DNA from: Knoxdaviesia capensis
Taxonomy: Eukaryota; Ascomycota; Sordariomycetes; Microascales; Gondwanamycetaceae
Direction of reading: 5' to 3'
DNA length: 64,000 bases
NCBI GenBank assembly: GCA_001510575.1
Contig: LNGK01000005.1
Span: 1,929,234-1,993,233, forward strand
This document shows positions 22,260 to 32,631 of this stretch, piece by piece. The notes under the pieces are model-generated. The model worked only from the letters and a program-made list of their open reading frames with translations, had not been told where the DNA came from and searched no databases. Numbering within the stretch: position 1 is the stretch's first letter; the number at the start of each line of letters is the position of its first letter. The position numbers and the translations under genes were made by a program.

Positions 22260-25200
22260 ATTCAGAGTTGAGCAGCGGCTCCTCGGATTTTGTAATATTC
22301 GAATGAAAAAGTGGAGGACTTTCGTAAAGCTGTACACAATGGTTTGTTCACGTTTCGTTGCGGAAACCTAGAATGATGACTTGGTCCCGTTGACACGTCG
22401 CACTTGATGACCCCTAAGTAGGGCGCGCAGTCTGAAGGATTGTAATAGCCGCCTAGGTGTTACTGCAGGTAGTGTGAGTATGTGCAAAGAGCCTGACCTA
22501 CACTGCCAATTAGAAACGAGGCCTAACTAGTGATCATCACGCAAGTATGCGTCAGGGGAGGAGAGACTGACTCGAGACGGGTTGCTGGTAAACCTCAGGT
22601 TGCTGTATCCAGATTCCCGAGGGTTGGGCGATTGGCTCAAGTCCAACAATGGCAGGCTATGCCTAGTCGACGTTGTCGTAGAGATCCTGTTAGCAAAGGG
22701 CGAAGCCAAGAGACACGTTTCGGGTCCAGTTTTGCTTGTTCATGAGGAGATATGAGGGGCGGGGGGGGGGGGGNGGGGGTAGTGTCATCAAATGATGTCG
22801 TGTCTTGGGGGAAGCTATACAGCGAGTGAGGTGGTGAATGCAGATGAGAGGGGTGAGACAAACGTGTTCGCGTTTACAGATGCATCTCAGCGGGTCCGGG
22901 ATGAGTTGATATGGAGAGCTGGGTACAGGGACCTTACCTGGACTTCAGCGAGGCTACAGTAGTTTCGCTGATGCTCGTCCCACAGAATATTGGCGTGGAT
23001 TTTCAATGAGAAGATGAATGAAGCATTCGAATTTCGGGCAGTTGGATGTTGCAGTTTATGAGGAGTAAGATTTCAGGAACTCTGAATTCTCTCCTCAGCC
23101 CAGCCGATTGATGGAAGATTCCGTACGAGGCTGAAGATAGTGGAAGGCAAGCAAGAACTTTATTAGCCAAAATAAGCTTAGGCTTGAGTTAATGTAAGAA
23201 GGGCTCGTTTTGTTAATGTCCATACAAAAGAAAACACTCAATGGACAGAGACGAATAGTAGGGAACTGAATAGAGGTGTGTGACACGTGAGGCAACAGGG
23301 TAGAAGTTTTACTCTAAATGCAGGTATTTAATTTGATAGCCAGCTCCAGATATCCTGCAAAAGCTACTACACTAGAAGCATGTGGCTCAGGCTCAAATAG
23401 AGGCCTGTGACAAGGCAAGAGAGAGGGGGGGATAGAGACCGAGAGGGAGAGAAGAGATCTTATTAACAAAGGCACAAGACTGGATTCATCTCAAATCATT
23501 CTTAACCGCTTGGGCAGCTCGATATGTGACTGATAAATGATGGAATGAGTATGTGGGTAGTAAAGAAGAGAGGCAGGTCAAGGAAGTCACCGTGACCTCT
23601 GCTTTGCTACAGAAACTTCACTGAAGTGGTCACCTGGACGTGTCTTGATGCATATCGGCAGCCAGGGAGAGAAGGAAGGAGGGGTCCAATAGGCCAAATA
23701 AAAAACAAAAGTTTCTGGGCGGATGGATGCAGGGAGAAATGGATAACGGGTCAATTGCATGGAGGAAATTAACTCACAAATCGAAGCTCACAGCAGATTA
23801 CCTGTAGCTGAAAATAATGGAAGTTCAAGCGAATAGAGGCGACAAGCTGGATCGAAGTTAGAGCGAACAACCGTCGAAATCAGAGGTGATGTTGTCGGGG
23901 AGAGAAAGAAGTGAAGGCACTCAGAGGAAAGAAATTAAATGGGCTAGACAGAACATGATGCAAAATGGCGGTTAGCAGTAGGAAGACAGTAGTACATGTA
24001 TGTACCTTGCTATCTATATGATACTTTATCTACGGCTAATCTTGTTAGCCATAGACTTGAAAGCTGAGGTGAGGGCTAGGGTATACCACGCTCAAGACCC
24101 AACTTCACCCATCAAGCTTCAAGCTTCCGCAAAATGCAATCTCTAAGCCTGGATTGAATTTTACCATTGATTATCATCTAGGTACTTCCTCAATCAATCG
24201 ATTTGAGTATATTTCCGAGTGTGTGCGAATATCTTGACATCTTCTTAGAGTGAACGATGCTCTTCGCCAGACGGTTGCCAGATTCAACACCGTTCACCAG
24301 CCACCCATAACAACAGGCTGTGATGCGTCTTACTAGGTCAGTTTGAAGTGAAGGACAGAATATTATTCCAGCGCCAGATATAGATGAGTTAATTCTTTTC
24401 TTCTGGGGGGGGGTTCGGGGGGTTTTTTTTTTCGTAGATGTGTTAAACCTGTTTCCGAGCCCACACCAGCAGAAAGACATCTCATAAGGATGTTCTCATC
24501 TATCCTTAAAACCCACATGTCTATCAGTTGAGAATATTCAGCTTCTCAATATGGGTAGATATTATGTTATCTTGAAGTTCTATGAATTAACCGCACGTTT
24601 GATAGCCAGATACACTCTAAATTTCCTGTCGTAGAGTAAAGCCATCCTACATATATCCTACCCTACCACTGAGTCTTGTAAGACTATTCGTCAGTACCTC
24701 GTCAGAGGGTCCCAACCAGTTTTGCTAGAAATGCGGGCGGCCGGGAAAAGGCTGGTGGGTATATGAATAGCCCATCCATTCCCAGCCAGTCAGAGTTCTC
24801 TGGCTGAAAGATTCCTGTTTCTCCTAACTTTAAACCAACATTGATGGGTCAACGATGGCATAAGGCTGATTACTGACAGCAAGAACACGAACAGCTATTG
24901 GCAGATATGATGAAGGACTATTTGACAAATGAGAGCATCAGTCTCTAGCTTCTTGTCTTCCGGCCTGGCCGGCCACGCCGCCAAAGATTTATAGCTGTAA
25001 AGTGGGCCTGGGCTGTTGCCAACAAAGGACCAAACGGGCCTCCAACATGCCAGGTCATATGGTGTCGCCAACACATCCATTCAATGCTCACGACTACAAC
25101 TTATACCCCTACGAGCGAACACAACGTGTACCCCAATTCACAGCTGGCATGATATGCAAACCTGTCCCTGAGGACGTAGTGTATGTACGGGAATAGGTGC

Positions 25201-25878
25201 ACAGAAAACAAATTCTTTCCAGTAAGATCTTTGAGGCTTGCGACAACGCTGCCTTCAAGAAGTCCGCTGGCCAAGTATGAGGGGTGAAATATGCATCGCC
25301 ATACCTAATCTGGCTACAACCTGAACAACACAGAGCCACACCTCCTAACCTGCCTTCACTTTCCCATGCATGCCAGCTCCTGGGGGTTATTTTCTGGCAC
25401 CCTCAAACTTGCTTGTTCTTGACCCATTAACCCGGGTCGGTTGAAGATGCCTTTTAACTGTAAAGCTATCCACGTATTGAGTCTTATGTGAATGACCCCA
25501 TGTGGATAAGAACCAGATACGGCAAGTCACCGCGTAATGAAATGAAGCATGATATTCATGACGGAAGCGCAAATTTCTTAGGATCATTCGGATACCTCAG
25601 TAGGTATCGTTATGATGTTGTGATGGCCGTATTCAATGCGATGCAGTGTGCTGCTATCAATGTCCTATCCTGGAAAACCTGTTCGATGAGCAAGCCTCGA
25701 CGTCCAGCATCACAAAATAAGAGTTCCTTCAAGCCTCACTGCCTTGGAGGCTAATTGCTGTACTCTTATGATGGCGCCAATCCTGTGATCGCATTGTAAC
25801 CATTCCCGCGATCTGCTCGAAGAGAATTCAAAGTCGGACAGGCTTTGCGAAATTGGTCGATCGTCCAGACTCCCAGAA
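22260..25878. other. Long intergenic region upstream of hapC, no gene seen
   Basis: About 3.6 kb with no convincing coding frame. It includes a G homopolymer with one ambiguous base (22760-22779, N at 22774), a G/T homopolymer stretch around 24405-24431, and a small perfect hairpin, GGCTAA-TCTTG-TTAGCC, near 24035-24051. It may hold a long hapC leader or promoter. No RNA gene is recognised. Confidence 0.6.
22760..22779. repeat. Poly-G tract with ambiguous base
   Basis: A G run is interrupted by one N at 22774. It is likely a homopolymer of uncertain length rather than a real interruption. Confidence 0.85.
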
Positions 25879-26493
25879 TCATGTCTGAACCACCTGAACA
25901 TTGTTCTTTTTCTGTATTCATGGCAGAGGGCTGTTAGAATCCTGGTATACAGTTTGTAGCAGTGATACTGTCAAGCTTTCACAAAGAACAACATGTGACA
26001 CTGACCTTCCACTTTTCCAAGTCGTCTTGTTTGGTCTTGTACGTTTTGACAAGGTCCTCCAGGACCTTCTTCAACCCTGTCTGATTGGTTTGTAGAATCG
26101 GCACCAGATCCTTCACCGTCCGCTCCATTAGCACGCCGTTGATGAGACGAAAGCATTTCCGATCGCCATCAAGAGGCTCTAGAGTGTCCAGAACAAGTCT
26201 ATCGAAGACAGTCAGAAGATGTGGGGGGTTCGTGAGGGCGCCAAGGGGATGTCAGGATTCATACTTATGCTCTTCGAGCTCTTGCTCTATTTCTCCTATT
26301 CTTTGCGCAATAGACTGAAGTGTGTTTTTAAAGTTGGAATATTGAGCTTGGAGGTCTGTTGCCCAGGGGGAAAAAAATCTGAAGTTATTTCTCGTTGTCG
26401 CTGCTAGGTTTCTGCACTTCCCCCACTCGTCACATGCTTGGGGGATGCCAACTTACCCTGCTGCCTCTTCGCCGGAGCAGGCTGTGAAGACAT
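25879..26493 (-). CDS. PFD2: Prefoldin subunit 2 (Gim4/PFD2)
   Basis: Four exons, complement(25879..25911, 26006..26198, 26265..26355, 26457..26493), give 117 aa. The protein is almost entirely two coiled-coil helices joined by the beta-hairpin of a beta-type prefoldin. LQAQYSNFKNTLQSIAQRIG and EHKLVLDTLEPLDGDRKCFR precede INGVLMERTVKDLVP, and the second helix ends in DDLEKWKKKNNVQVVQ. Length and motifs match Gim4/PFD2. Prefoldin is a cytosolic hexamer that hands nascent actin and tubulin to the CCT chaperonin. The final exon encodes only ten residues plus stop but is confirmed by the conserved KKNN(V/I)QVVQ ending. The gene is divergent from CMC2, with 372 bp between start codons. Confidence 0.94.
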
Positions 26494-26865
26494 GTTGATG
26501 GAAGAGGAATCGAAATCCTCTAATGTCCGAAACGCGGAGACAGTAAAACACAGTTCTCCTTAGGATATTTTCTCGCTGCGTGATGAGGATGTGCTTCGTT
26601 GGTAGTTGTTCAAATCGCAACTTTTTTGGTGGGGCATGATTAAATCGGGAGTGCCTAGTGAAAATTCTTTGTCATCAAATTTTGGCCCAGCCTGTCTCTT
26701 GCCCGCTGGGTCATCGTGATCTGATTTTGGTTCGGATAATTCAACATCATCAGACATCTCTCCTTCACAAGTTTGGTTTCTCGTTCCCTAATGTTCGTTG
26801 CGCAACCGCTTCCCATTCAACCGAAATTCTTCTTTAAGCATATATAGCTACCCACCGGCGCAACG
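26494..26865. promoter_or_regulatory. Shared divergent promoter of PFD2 and CMC2
   Basis: 372 bp separate the two start codons. A 65-codon minus-strand frame at 26560-26757 starts MSDDVELSEPKSD; it would lie in the PFD2 leader and has no recognised family. No TATA box stands out. Confidence 0.5.
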
Positions 26866-27236
26866 ATGCATTCTCATCTGCATAAAACTGAAAACCTTCG
26901 TAAGCTTCTCTTTTTTTTTATTCTCTCGTTTGATAGTGCCTAGGACCCGCGACAATAGAACGTCGTTCTAAGACATCCGTGTTCTTAGAAGCTTAGAAGT
27001 GTTGCTAACAACTGATTTCTTACCACAATTTAGCTTGCATTGAAGTCATCAATGCTCTTGAAGAGTGCCACGCGCGGGGCTTCCTGTGGAAGTCGATGGG
27101 CATGTGCAACAGCGTGAAGGCGTCCGTAAACGAGTGCCTCGGAGCGCAACGGAAACAACGAGCTGCCCTAAACCGCGAAGAGGCTCTCGAGCGCCGCGAG
27201 CGCATTAAACAGAAGGCGAGCGACATCGGATTGTGA
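26866..27236 (+). CDS. CMC2: COX assembly mitochondrial protein 2, twin CX9C
   Basis: Two exons, 26866..26899 and 27034..27236, give 78 aa starting MHSHLHKTENLP. The twin CX9C signature is exact: C13-C23 (CIEVINALEEC) and C36-C46 (CNSVKASVNEC). The MHPxL-like start, the ECHARGFL segment and the basic C-terminal helix match fungal Cmc2. Such proteins are imported into the mitochondrial intermembrane space, oxidised by the Mia40 relay, and help assemble cytochrome c oxidase. The intron (134 bp, GTAAGC...TTTAG) falls just before the first Cys and restores frame with a Pro codon. The gene is convergent with the TMEM14-like gene downstream. Confidence 0.9.
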
Positions 27237-27735
27237 GAGACATTCTTTATGCCGGCTGCCATCTAATCTCCCCTCGGCACCAAGTTCTTTTTCTCGACAC
27301 TACACATTTGTACGATTTTCTTGTTCACGCGATGATTTTGTGTTATACCGGAGTATGGCCAGTCAGGCCAGCTTCAACCGCCTGCAATCAATTTCCAGGT
27401 ATGCTGAGATTATGTTCCACCTAGCCTTTCCTCTTCGGATGGGAGAGGGGAGGGGGGGTTTCCGGCGTTCTTGCTATTCTCTTCTTGGATCACACCACAG
27501 CGACTACGGCGTTATACGGAGGTATCTTGGTTTTGCATCTCCCAGGAGGGAGACTTTCTCATACTTGTAATTAATTTACAGTCAGCTTGAGTGGGAAGAT
27601 GGCCTGGGCTGATCCCGGCTATATAATGATGTACAAATAGACTCTCTGATTCCCTATTCACCATCGCATCATGCTAGACATCTGCTTTCGTCCGGGCAAT
27701 TAGCTAGAAAGCCGATTCAAGACCAAGAAACTGTA
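27237..27735. other. Intergenic between convergent CMC2 and TMEM14-like genes
   Basis: About 500 bp of 3' flanks for both genes. A G-rich run lies near 27447-27458. Nothing coding is seen. Confidence 0.6.
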
Positions 27736-28267
27736 TCAAACACCGCGGCGGACTGCATCTCCGAAAGTGAGCATGCCGATGGTGGCGAGTACGCTCAGAG
27801 CCATCGGCACCGGCTTTCGGAGACGGATGGCACGGGGAATGGAAGCTCCTCCCAGGACAATAGACGCAAGTAGGCTAATCTGAGGGCCATACGAGTTCTT
27901 CGATTGCAATCTATAGGCACCGATGCTATCTAAATTGGGGAGCCGTGAGTTTAGGAAGCGCGGGGGGCAGGTTAGTAGTGACATACGGACTTGTCGAGCT
28001 GCGCAGGTCCATTGACAGCAGGGAAAGCCATATAATGCATATTCACCTGTGCTATGAAGTTAAAACGTACAGAGAAGTCCGACAGTGCAACCGGCAACCA
28101 CAGAGGGAAGCGATCTGGTCCGCGCATAGCCAGCGATGCCTCCAGCAGCCGTCAGGGCGCTGAAGATGTAGGAGGTGGTGTAGATGCTTGTGGGGTCCTG
28201 CAGTGTGTTAGCAAGTAGTTGAAGTGAAGCTCGGCTTAGGATATGTGGAACGCATGTAACTCACCAT
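27736..28267 (-). CDS. TMEM14/UPF0136 family small membrane protein
   Basis: Three exons, complement(27736..27929, 28071..28197, 28265..28267), give 107 aa. The first coding exon is only the ATG, followed at once by GTGAGT. Exon 2 has no in-frame ATG before the conserved region, so this start appears forced: M-DPTSIYTTSYIFSAL. Four hydrophobic segments (about 8-26, 32-52, 57-75, 83-100) carry the family marks AAGGIAGYARTRSLPSVVAG and SYGPQISLLASIVLGG. TMEM14 proteins are small helical-bundle membrane proteins. The animal member TMEM14C is mitochondrial and linked to porphyrin transport; the fungal role is unclear. The gene is divergent from OST2. Confidence 0.88.
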
Positions 28268-28764
28268 GATGATCAAGAATACAGCATGCCAATGATATGC
28301 CACAAATATCGGTTCTCTTCTCCGACCTTTAGAATCATGCAAGAGTTGAACTTCAGGATCGTTCTGGGGTCAAGATTGTGTCTCGGGCTTTAAAATCGGG
28401 ATAATGGTTAGCAATAGACCGAAGGGATTGTAGAGAAACTTCATGTCGCATACTGAATTACTAGCAATGGTAAGTCCTTACACCTTAAACGACCAAGCGC
28501 ACCGCCACATGCTCAAAGATGTAGCCACAAACGCCACAACACCTTTTTCAATTCAACACGTAGCTTGGCCAAGTTAACACGATAGCTTCAATATCCCACT
28601 TTATCTCTCCCATTTTCATCCTTCAACATCCTCGAAAGCTCAGTACTCCCGACCACATCACGACAAGCACCAGCGAAACACCTTTACTACCGGCAGCCTA
28701 ATTCCCTTCATTCTAGGGCTTCTGCACTAATCAGTCTTACCTATCCTCTCTTATTCTGGAAATC
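28268..28764. promoter_or_regulatory. Divergent promoter region between TMEM14-like gene and OST2
   Basis: About 500 bp between two start codons. It must contain the 5' leaders and promoters of both genes. The OST2 side is C-rich and pyrimidine-rich just upstream of its ATG. No other feature is seen. Confidence 0.5.
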
Positions 28765-29446
28765 ATGGCTAAAAAAGCGCACGCTGCGACACCATCCCCG
28801 GCGCCGGTGGCCGTGGCCCCGGCTGCTCCTGCGACGACGCCAGGTGCTGCACCCTCGACTAGCAAGCAACCCGTGATTCCCCAGAACTTTGAGAAGGTCG
28901 CCAAAGATGTGTTTACGCAGTACCTTCAGCGTACCCCCCAGCGTACGCTGCTCATCGATATCTTCCTCGCTTTCCTTGTTCTTGTCGGTGGTATCCAGTT
29001 TGTGTATTGCGTGGTGTCTAGCAGCTATGTATGACCTCCAGATCTAGGGTCTAATCGTTTAATCATGAACCAGCCTGATACTAACCAATTACTTATAGCC
29101 TTTCAATGCTTTCCTTTCTGGATTCATTGCTACTGTTGCCCAGTTTGTTCTTACAGGTACAATTAGCACACCCTGATACTCTCCTTAACGAACGACCAGC
29201 AGCCGGCTGACCATTACATGTATATTTCCCTTTAGTGTCTCTTCGGATTCAAACCACCGCTAAGGACTCCTCGAAAGAGTTCCCTACCACATCTCCTGAA
29301 AGGTAAGACCTGACGTGCTCCTGTGCAGCTCTGCTGTGTGAATCATTTTAACTGACCTTTCTCTTCTTCATATGTTTAGAGCGTTTGCCGACTATGTGTT
29401 CTGCAGCATGATCCTTCACTTTCTCTGCGCAAACTACATCAACTAA
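28765..29446 (+). CDS. OST2: Oligosaccharyltransferase subunit Ost2/DAD1
   Basis: Four exons, 28765..29028, 29099..29156, 29236..29302 and 29380..29446, give 151 aa. A low-complexity Ala/Pro N terminus (about 1-38) precedes the DAD domain. That contains the first membrane helix (LLIDIFLAFLVLVGGIQFVY), PFNAFLSGFIATVAQFVLTV, and the very conserved end ERAFADYVFCSMILHFLCAN-YIN. Ost2/DAD1 is an essential integral subunit of the ER complex that transfers the preassembled glycan to Asn of nascent secretory proteins. All three introns are 70-79 bp with good consensus. The gene is convergent with the GRASP gene, 264 bp away. Confidence 0.95.
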
Positions 29447-29710
29447 ATTCTCTCTAAAACGGAACAAAGCGGTGGAAGCACATGTCAAAGGCGGACAGAT
29501 TGATTGGGTTCGGCGTTTTGGCCATCACGGATTATTGTACAATTGATTTGGATTTTTTCGTGGGTAGTTCATGACGACTATGCTGGTTTTGTTGGCACAC
29601 AGGGACACATGGCATATGGTTCATCGGATTTCCCATAGTTGGGCCTGTTTCTTTTCTGAGGAAAACATGCATGGATTTTGATATAAAACATGTGCAATGC
29701 ATTTTAGCCC

Positions 29711-30871
29711 TTACTCTTCCACCTTCGCATCCGCACGTGGAGGGCCGCCCTTTGGGGGTGGTGGTAGTGGTGTTCCTCGTCCGCTCGGCGCATTATCAGC
29801 ATCCCGGCTCTTCTTTTCCTCCTCCTTGAGATAGTCATCCATGAACGACGTCTGGGCATGACGCTCTTTCTTTTTGGGGCGAGGGGTACTACTGGCTGCA
29901 GGAGGTGGTGCGGATGCGCCAACTAGTTGGGCTGGAATGAGAAGATCTGGCGACGAAACTGGTGAGGCTGGCCCAGACGATTTGCCATGCTCGGTGGTCG
30001 GATCAGAAGTGTGCAAGCCCGTATCAGCTGTTTGGAAACCGGCGGCGCTCATGCTATCTGGAAGAGGGGCGTGTGAGGATTGAGGATGCGAGTCTCCGTC
30101 GAACATTGTTTCGCCAGGTGCTGATACAGGCTCACTCAACGGGGCGGGGATACGATGCAAGGCCCCGTATCCTAGAACGCAGCCAATGATACCCTCACCA
30201 CCCCATTCGCGGCTAGGTTGAATGGTCACCTCGCGCGTTACATTGTACTCATTATTGTACACATGCAGCCGCAAAGGACGGCCAATGTGATCCTCGACGA
30301 GTTCACTGAGCCCACTCTCACCATACAGAGGCGCATCAGGAGATCCAATAATGAAGTCGCTGTATGGGATTAGACCGCCGTGATCCGCCGGCGAGTTTGC
30401 GGCAACGTCAAGGACATGCCATATATTGGCTGCCACAGATAGCGATGTCCATTGTAGAGAGAGGCCGAGCGAGGCAGTGTCAGCGGGGACGGGAACGTGG
30501 ATCTCGCGAGTACGTTGGCCCTGTGTATAAATTACGAGTTAGACAAGATGGTTCAACAAATGTATTCTGTTTGAGTGGGGATCCGGGAACACAACTCAAA
30601 AAGCTGAACTTGCCTTTGCATTCCATAGGCCTAACAGCACCGAGCTGCCTGCGCAGTTGCGCACTTCCTGGGAGAACAACGTCGGATCGGACATATCTAA
30701 TGGACGGCCATTGATTCCCACAATAAAATCAAACCATGGCTCAATAGGGAGCTCGAGATTTGCGTTGCGCAGTACCTGAAAGCCAAATGATCCGGCGTTC
30801 TTCTGGTTTTGTTGGTGAGGTGCTTCACCACCGTCAAGCCGCGAGATGAAGCGGTTGAGGGCGTTGAACAT
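29711..30871 (-). CDS. GRH1: Golgi reassembly stacking protein, GRASP55/65 - Grh1 homologue
   Basis: Two exons, complement(29711..30520, 30614..30871), give 355 aa. The first 12 residues (MFNALNRFISRL) form an amphipathic helix with no myristoylation glycine, as in fungal Grh1. Two GRASP-type PDZ domains follow: PDZ1 about 25-112 (GSFGFQVLRNANLELPIEPWFDFIVGINGRPL) and PDZ2 about 113-205 (HVLDVAANSPADHGGLIPYSDFIIGSP, GGEGIIGCVLGYGALHRIP). The C-terminal about 150 residues are Pro/Ser/Ala-rich and disordered. GRASPs tether early Golgi and COPII-derived membranes and support unconventional secretion. The single 93-bp intron needs a non-canonical GC donor (AAG|GCAAGT) to keep frame between WNAK and GQRTREIHVP; no GT donor in the right phase lies nearby. 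Confidence 0.92.
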
Positions 30872-31373
30872 GGCTCGTCTTGGGAACGTAAATGGACGTA
30901 GTGTGAATCGTAAGTTTAGGGGAGTTTTGACTTGTGAGAGGAAGAGAGAAAAAAATGGTGATATTTCGATAGGGTCTGAGGGAATTGGGTCTTGGGGTCT
31001 TCAACATGAGAATGAATTGGAAGAGCTTTGAGCTTCGCGACTTGATGCTAGCTTCAGTACATGTGTCCTGTGGCGCGCTCTCAGTCAGTGCCTGAACGCC
31101 ACTGAACGCCACATCTAAATACTTTGTTGACTGGCTCATAAATAATTCTGGGCTTCACAATATCACAACATGCTTGGAACAGCTTGAATTTCCTAAATAT
31201 GTACTGACGATTTTGTTTCTCTTCTTTCTTTTTCTTTTCTCTTCCTTCACCATACTTTCCTTTCTTCCTTTAAACCCCAAATTTCTTCGTCCAACCATAG
31301 CCTACTCCCTTTTCTTTTGGTTATCCACTCTCTTAGGACCAACACTAACGACAGTTATTGAGAGGGAGACATC
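30872..31373. promoter_or_regulatory. Divergent promoter region between GRH1 and TGS1
   Basis: About 500 bp. The TGS1 side is strongly pyrimidine-rich on plus (about 31209-31320, CTTT/TTCTT repeats), as is common just upstream of fungal transcription starts. No further feature is recognised. Confidence 0.5.
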
Positions 31374-32470
31374 ATGGTGATCCACGTTCAGGATTTCTTA
31401 CCCTTAACAGAAAATTGTCACCATTATAAGTATTTAAGTCAAGTTCCTGCCCATCTTCGAAAGTATGAGCCCAGATTTTTACCCTATATGCACTATCATA
31501 GTTGGCTAGATATTGGAAACTAACTTTTATCTCTTATAGGTATTGGAATCAACGGTACATGATTTTCTCAGCGTATTCTGAAGGAATTTTGTTAACTGAT
31601 GATGCTTGGTTCGGAGTAACTCCTGAGCCAGTTGCAAAGTGAGTCCTTGCCCCTATGATCTATTAGTGTCACTTGAGCATTTGCATCGAGGTGTTCATAA
31701 TACACCCCGGAACACCTTCACATATACTGACTGTCTTCTTCACTTGTAGCGCCATTGCAACATTTATGGCCGAGAAGCCTGAGTACCAGTTCAAGACCAC
31801 TCTTGTGGACTTGTTTGCCGGCGCCGGGGGCAATTCGATTGCATTTGCCCTATCAGGTGTTTGGGAGCGCATCATCAGTGTTGAAGCTGACCCTGATACT
31901 CTTGCATGTGCACAAAGAAATGCCCGGATCTATGAAGTCGACTCGATGATTACTTGGGTTTTGGGTGACAGCTTTGAATATCTTCGGCATGCCCTTAACC
32001 AATCGGGCGAAGAAAACACCCTCCCGGATGCCCTTCAGCTTGGCCCGAGCCCGGCTGAAACCACCGTCCTTTTTGCGTCGCCGCCCTGGGGTGGTCCCAG
32101 CTACAAAGCCGCGCAGATTTTCGACTTGTCCCAGATGAAGCCTTACTCACTCGATGACCTGTTCAATGCTTATTGCAAGATAGACCATGCGCTTTATCTG
32201 CCGCGAACCAGTGATCTCAACCAGATAGCTGTGATTGCGCGGAAGACGGGAGATAAAGCCAAGGTGAACGCTATTCACTATTGTGTGAACCGCGCCAGTA
32301 AGGCCATGGTCGTTTATCTCTCCGGCCAAGATTCGCTCAAGTATCGTATCAAGGAGTACACAAGCGTTGGGGAATTGATGGAAGATGAGGAGCCGACCCC
32401 GGAGCCGACCGAGGAGCCGACCAGCGAGCAGCATCAAACGACAGCAGTTGTCATGCCGGCGACAGAGTGA
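31374..32470 (+). CDS. TGS1: Trimethylguanosine synthase Tgs1
   Basis: Three exons, 31374..31462, 31540..31638 and 31750..32470, give 302 aa starting MVIHVQDFLPLTENCHHY. The Rossmann methyltransferase motifs are clear: AdoMet-binding VDLFAGAGGNS at 82-92, the acidic ligand in SVEADPDTL (about 106-114), and the catalytic ASPPWGGPSY at 172-181, whose Trp stacks on the m7G cap. Upstream, KYWNQRYMIFSAYSEGILLT and DDAWFGVTPEPVA are conserved Tgs1 elements. The enzyme converts the m7G cap of snRNAs and snoRNAs to 2,2,7-trimethylguanosine in the nucleus. An acidic Pro/Glu repeat (PTPEPTEEPTSE) ends the protein. Introns are 77 and 111 bp. The gene is convergent with DOP1, 161 bp away. Confidence 0.95.
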
Positions 32471-32631
32471 ACCTGCAAGACTCGTTTTAATTTTTGTTTC
32501 TTTTATTTCTTTTCTCCCTTCTATTCTGTTTACAAACCATCCAGCCTAGGTAACAGGACAAGGCGGCCAGTCTCTGGCTTCCACAACCCCGGATTCTATT
32601 TTTGTTCAAAAGGCCCGCACTCCCCTAAAAA

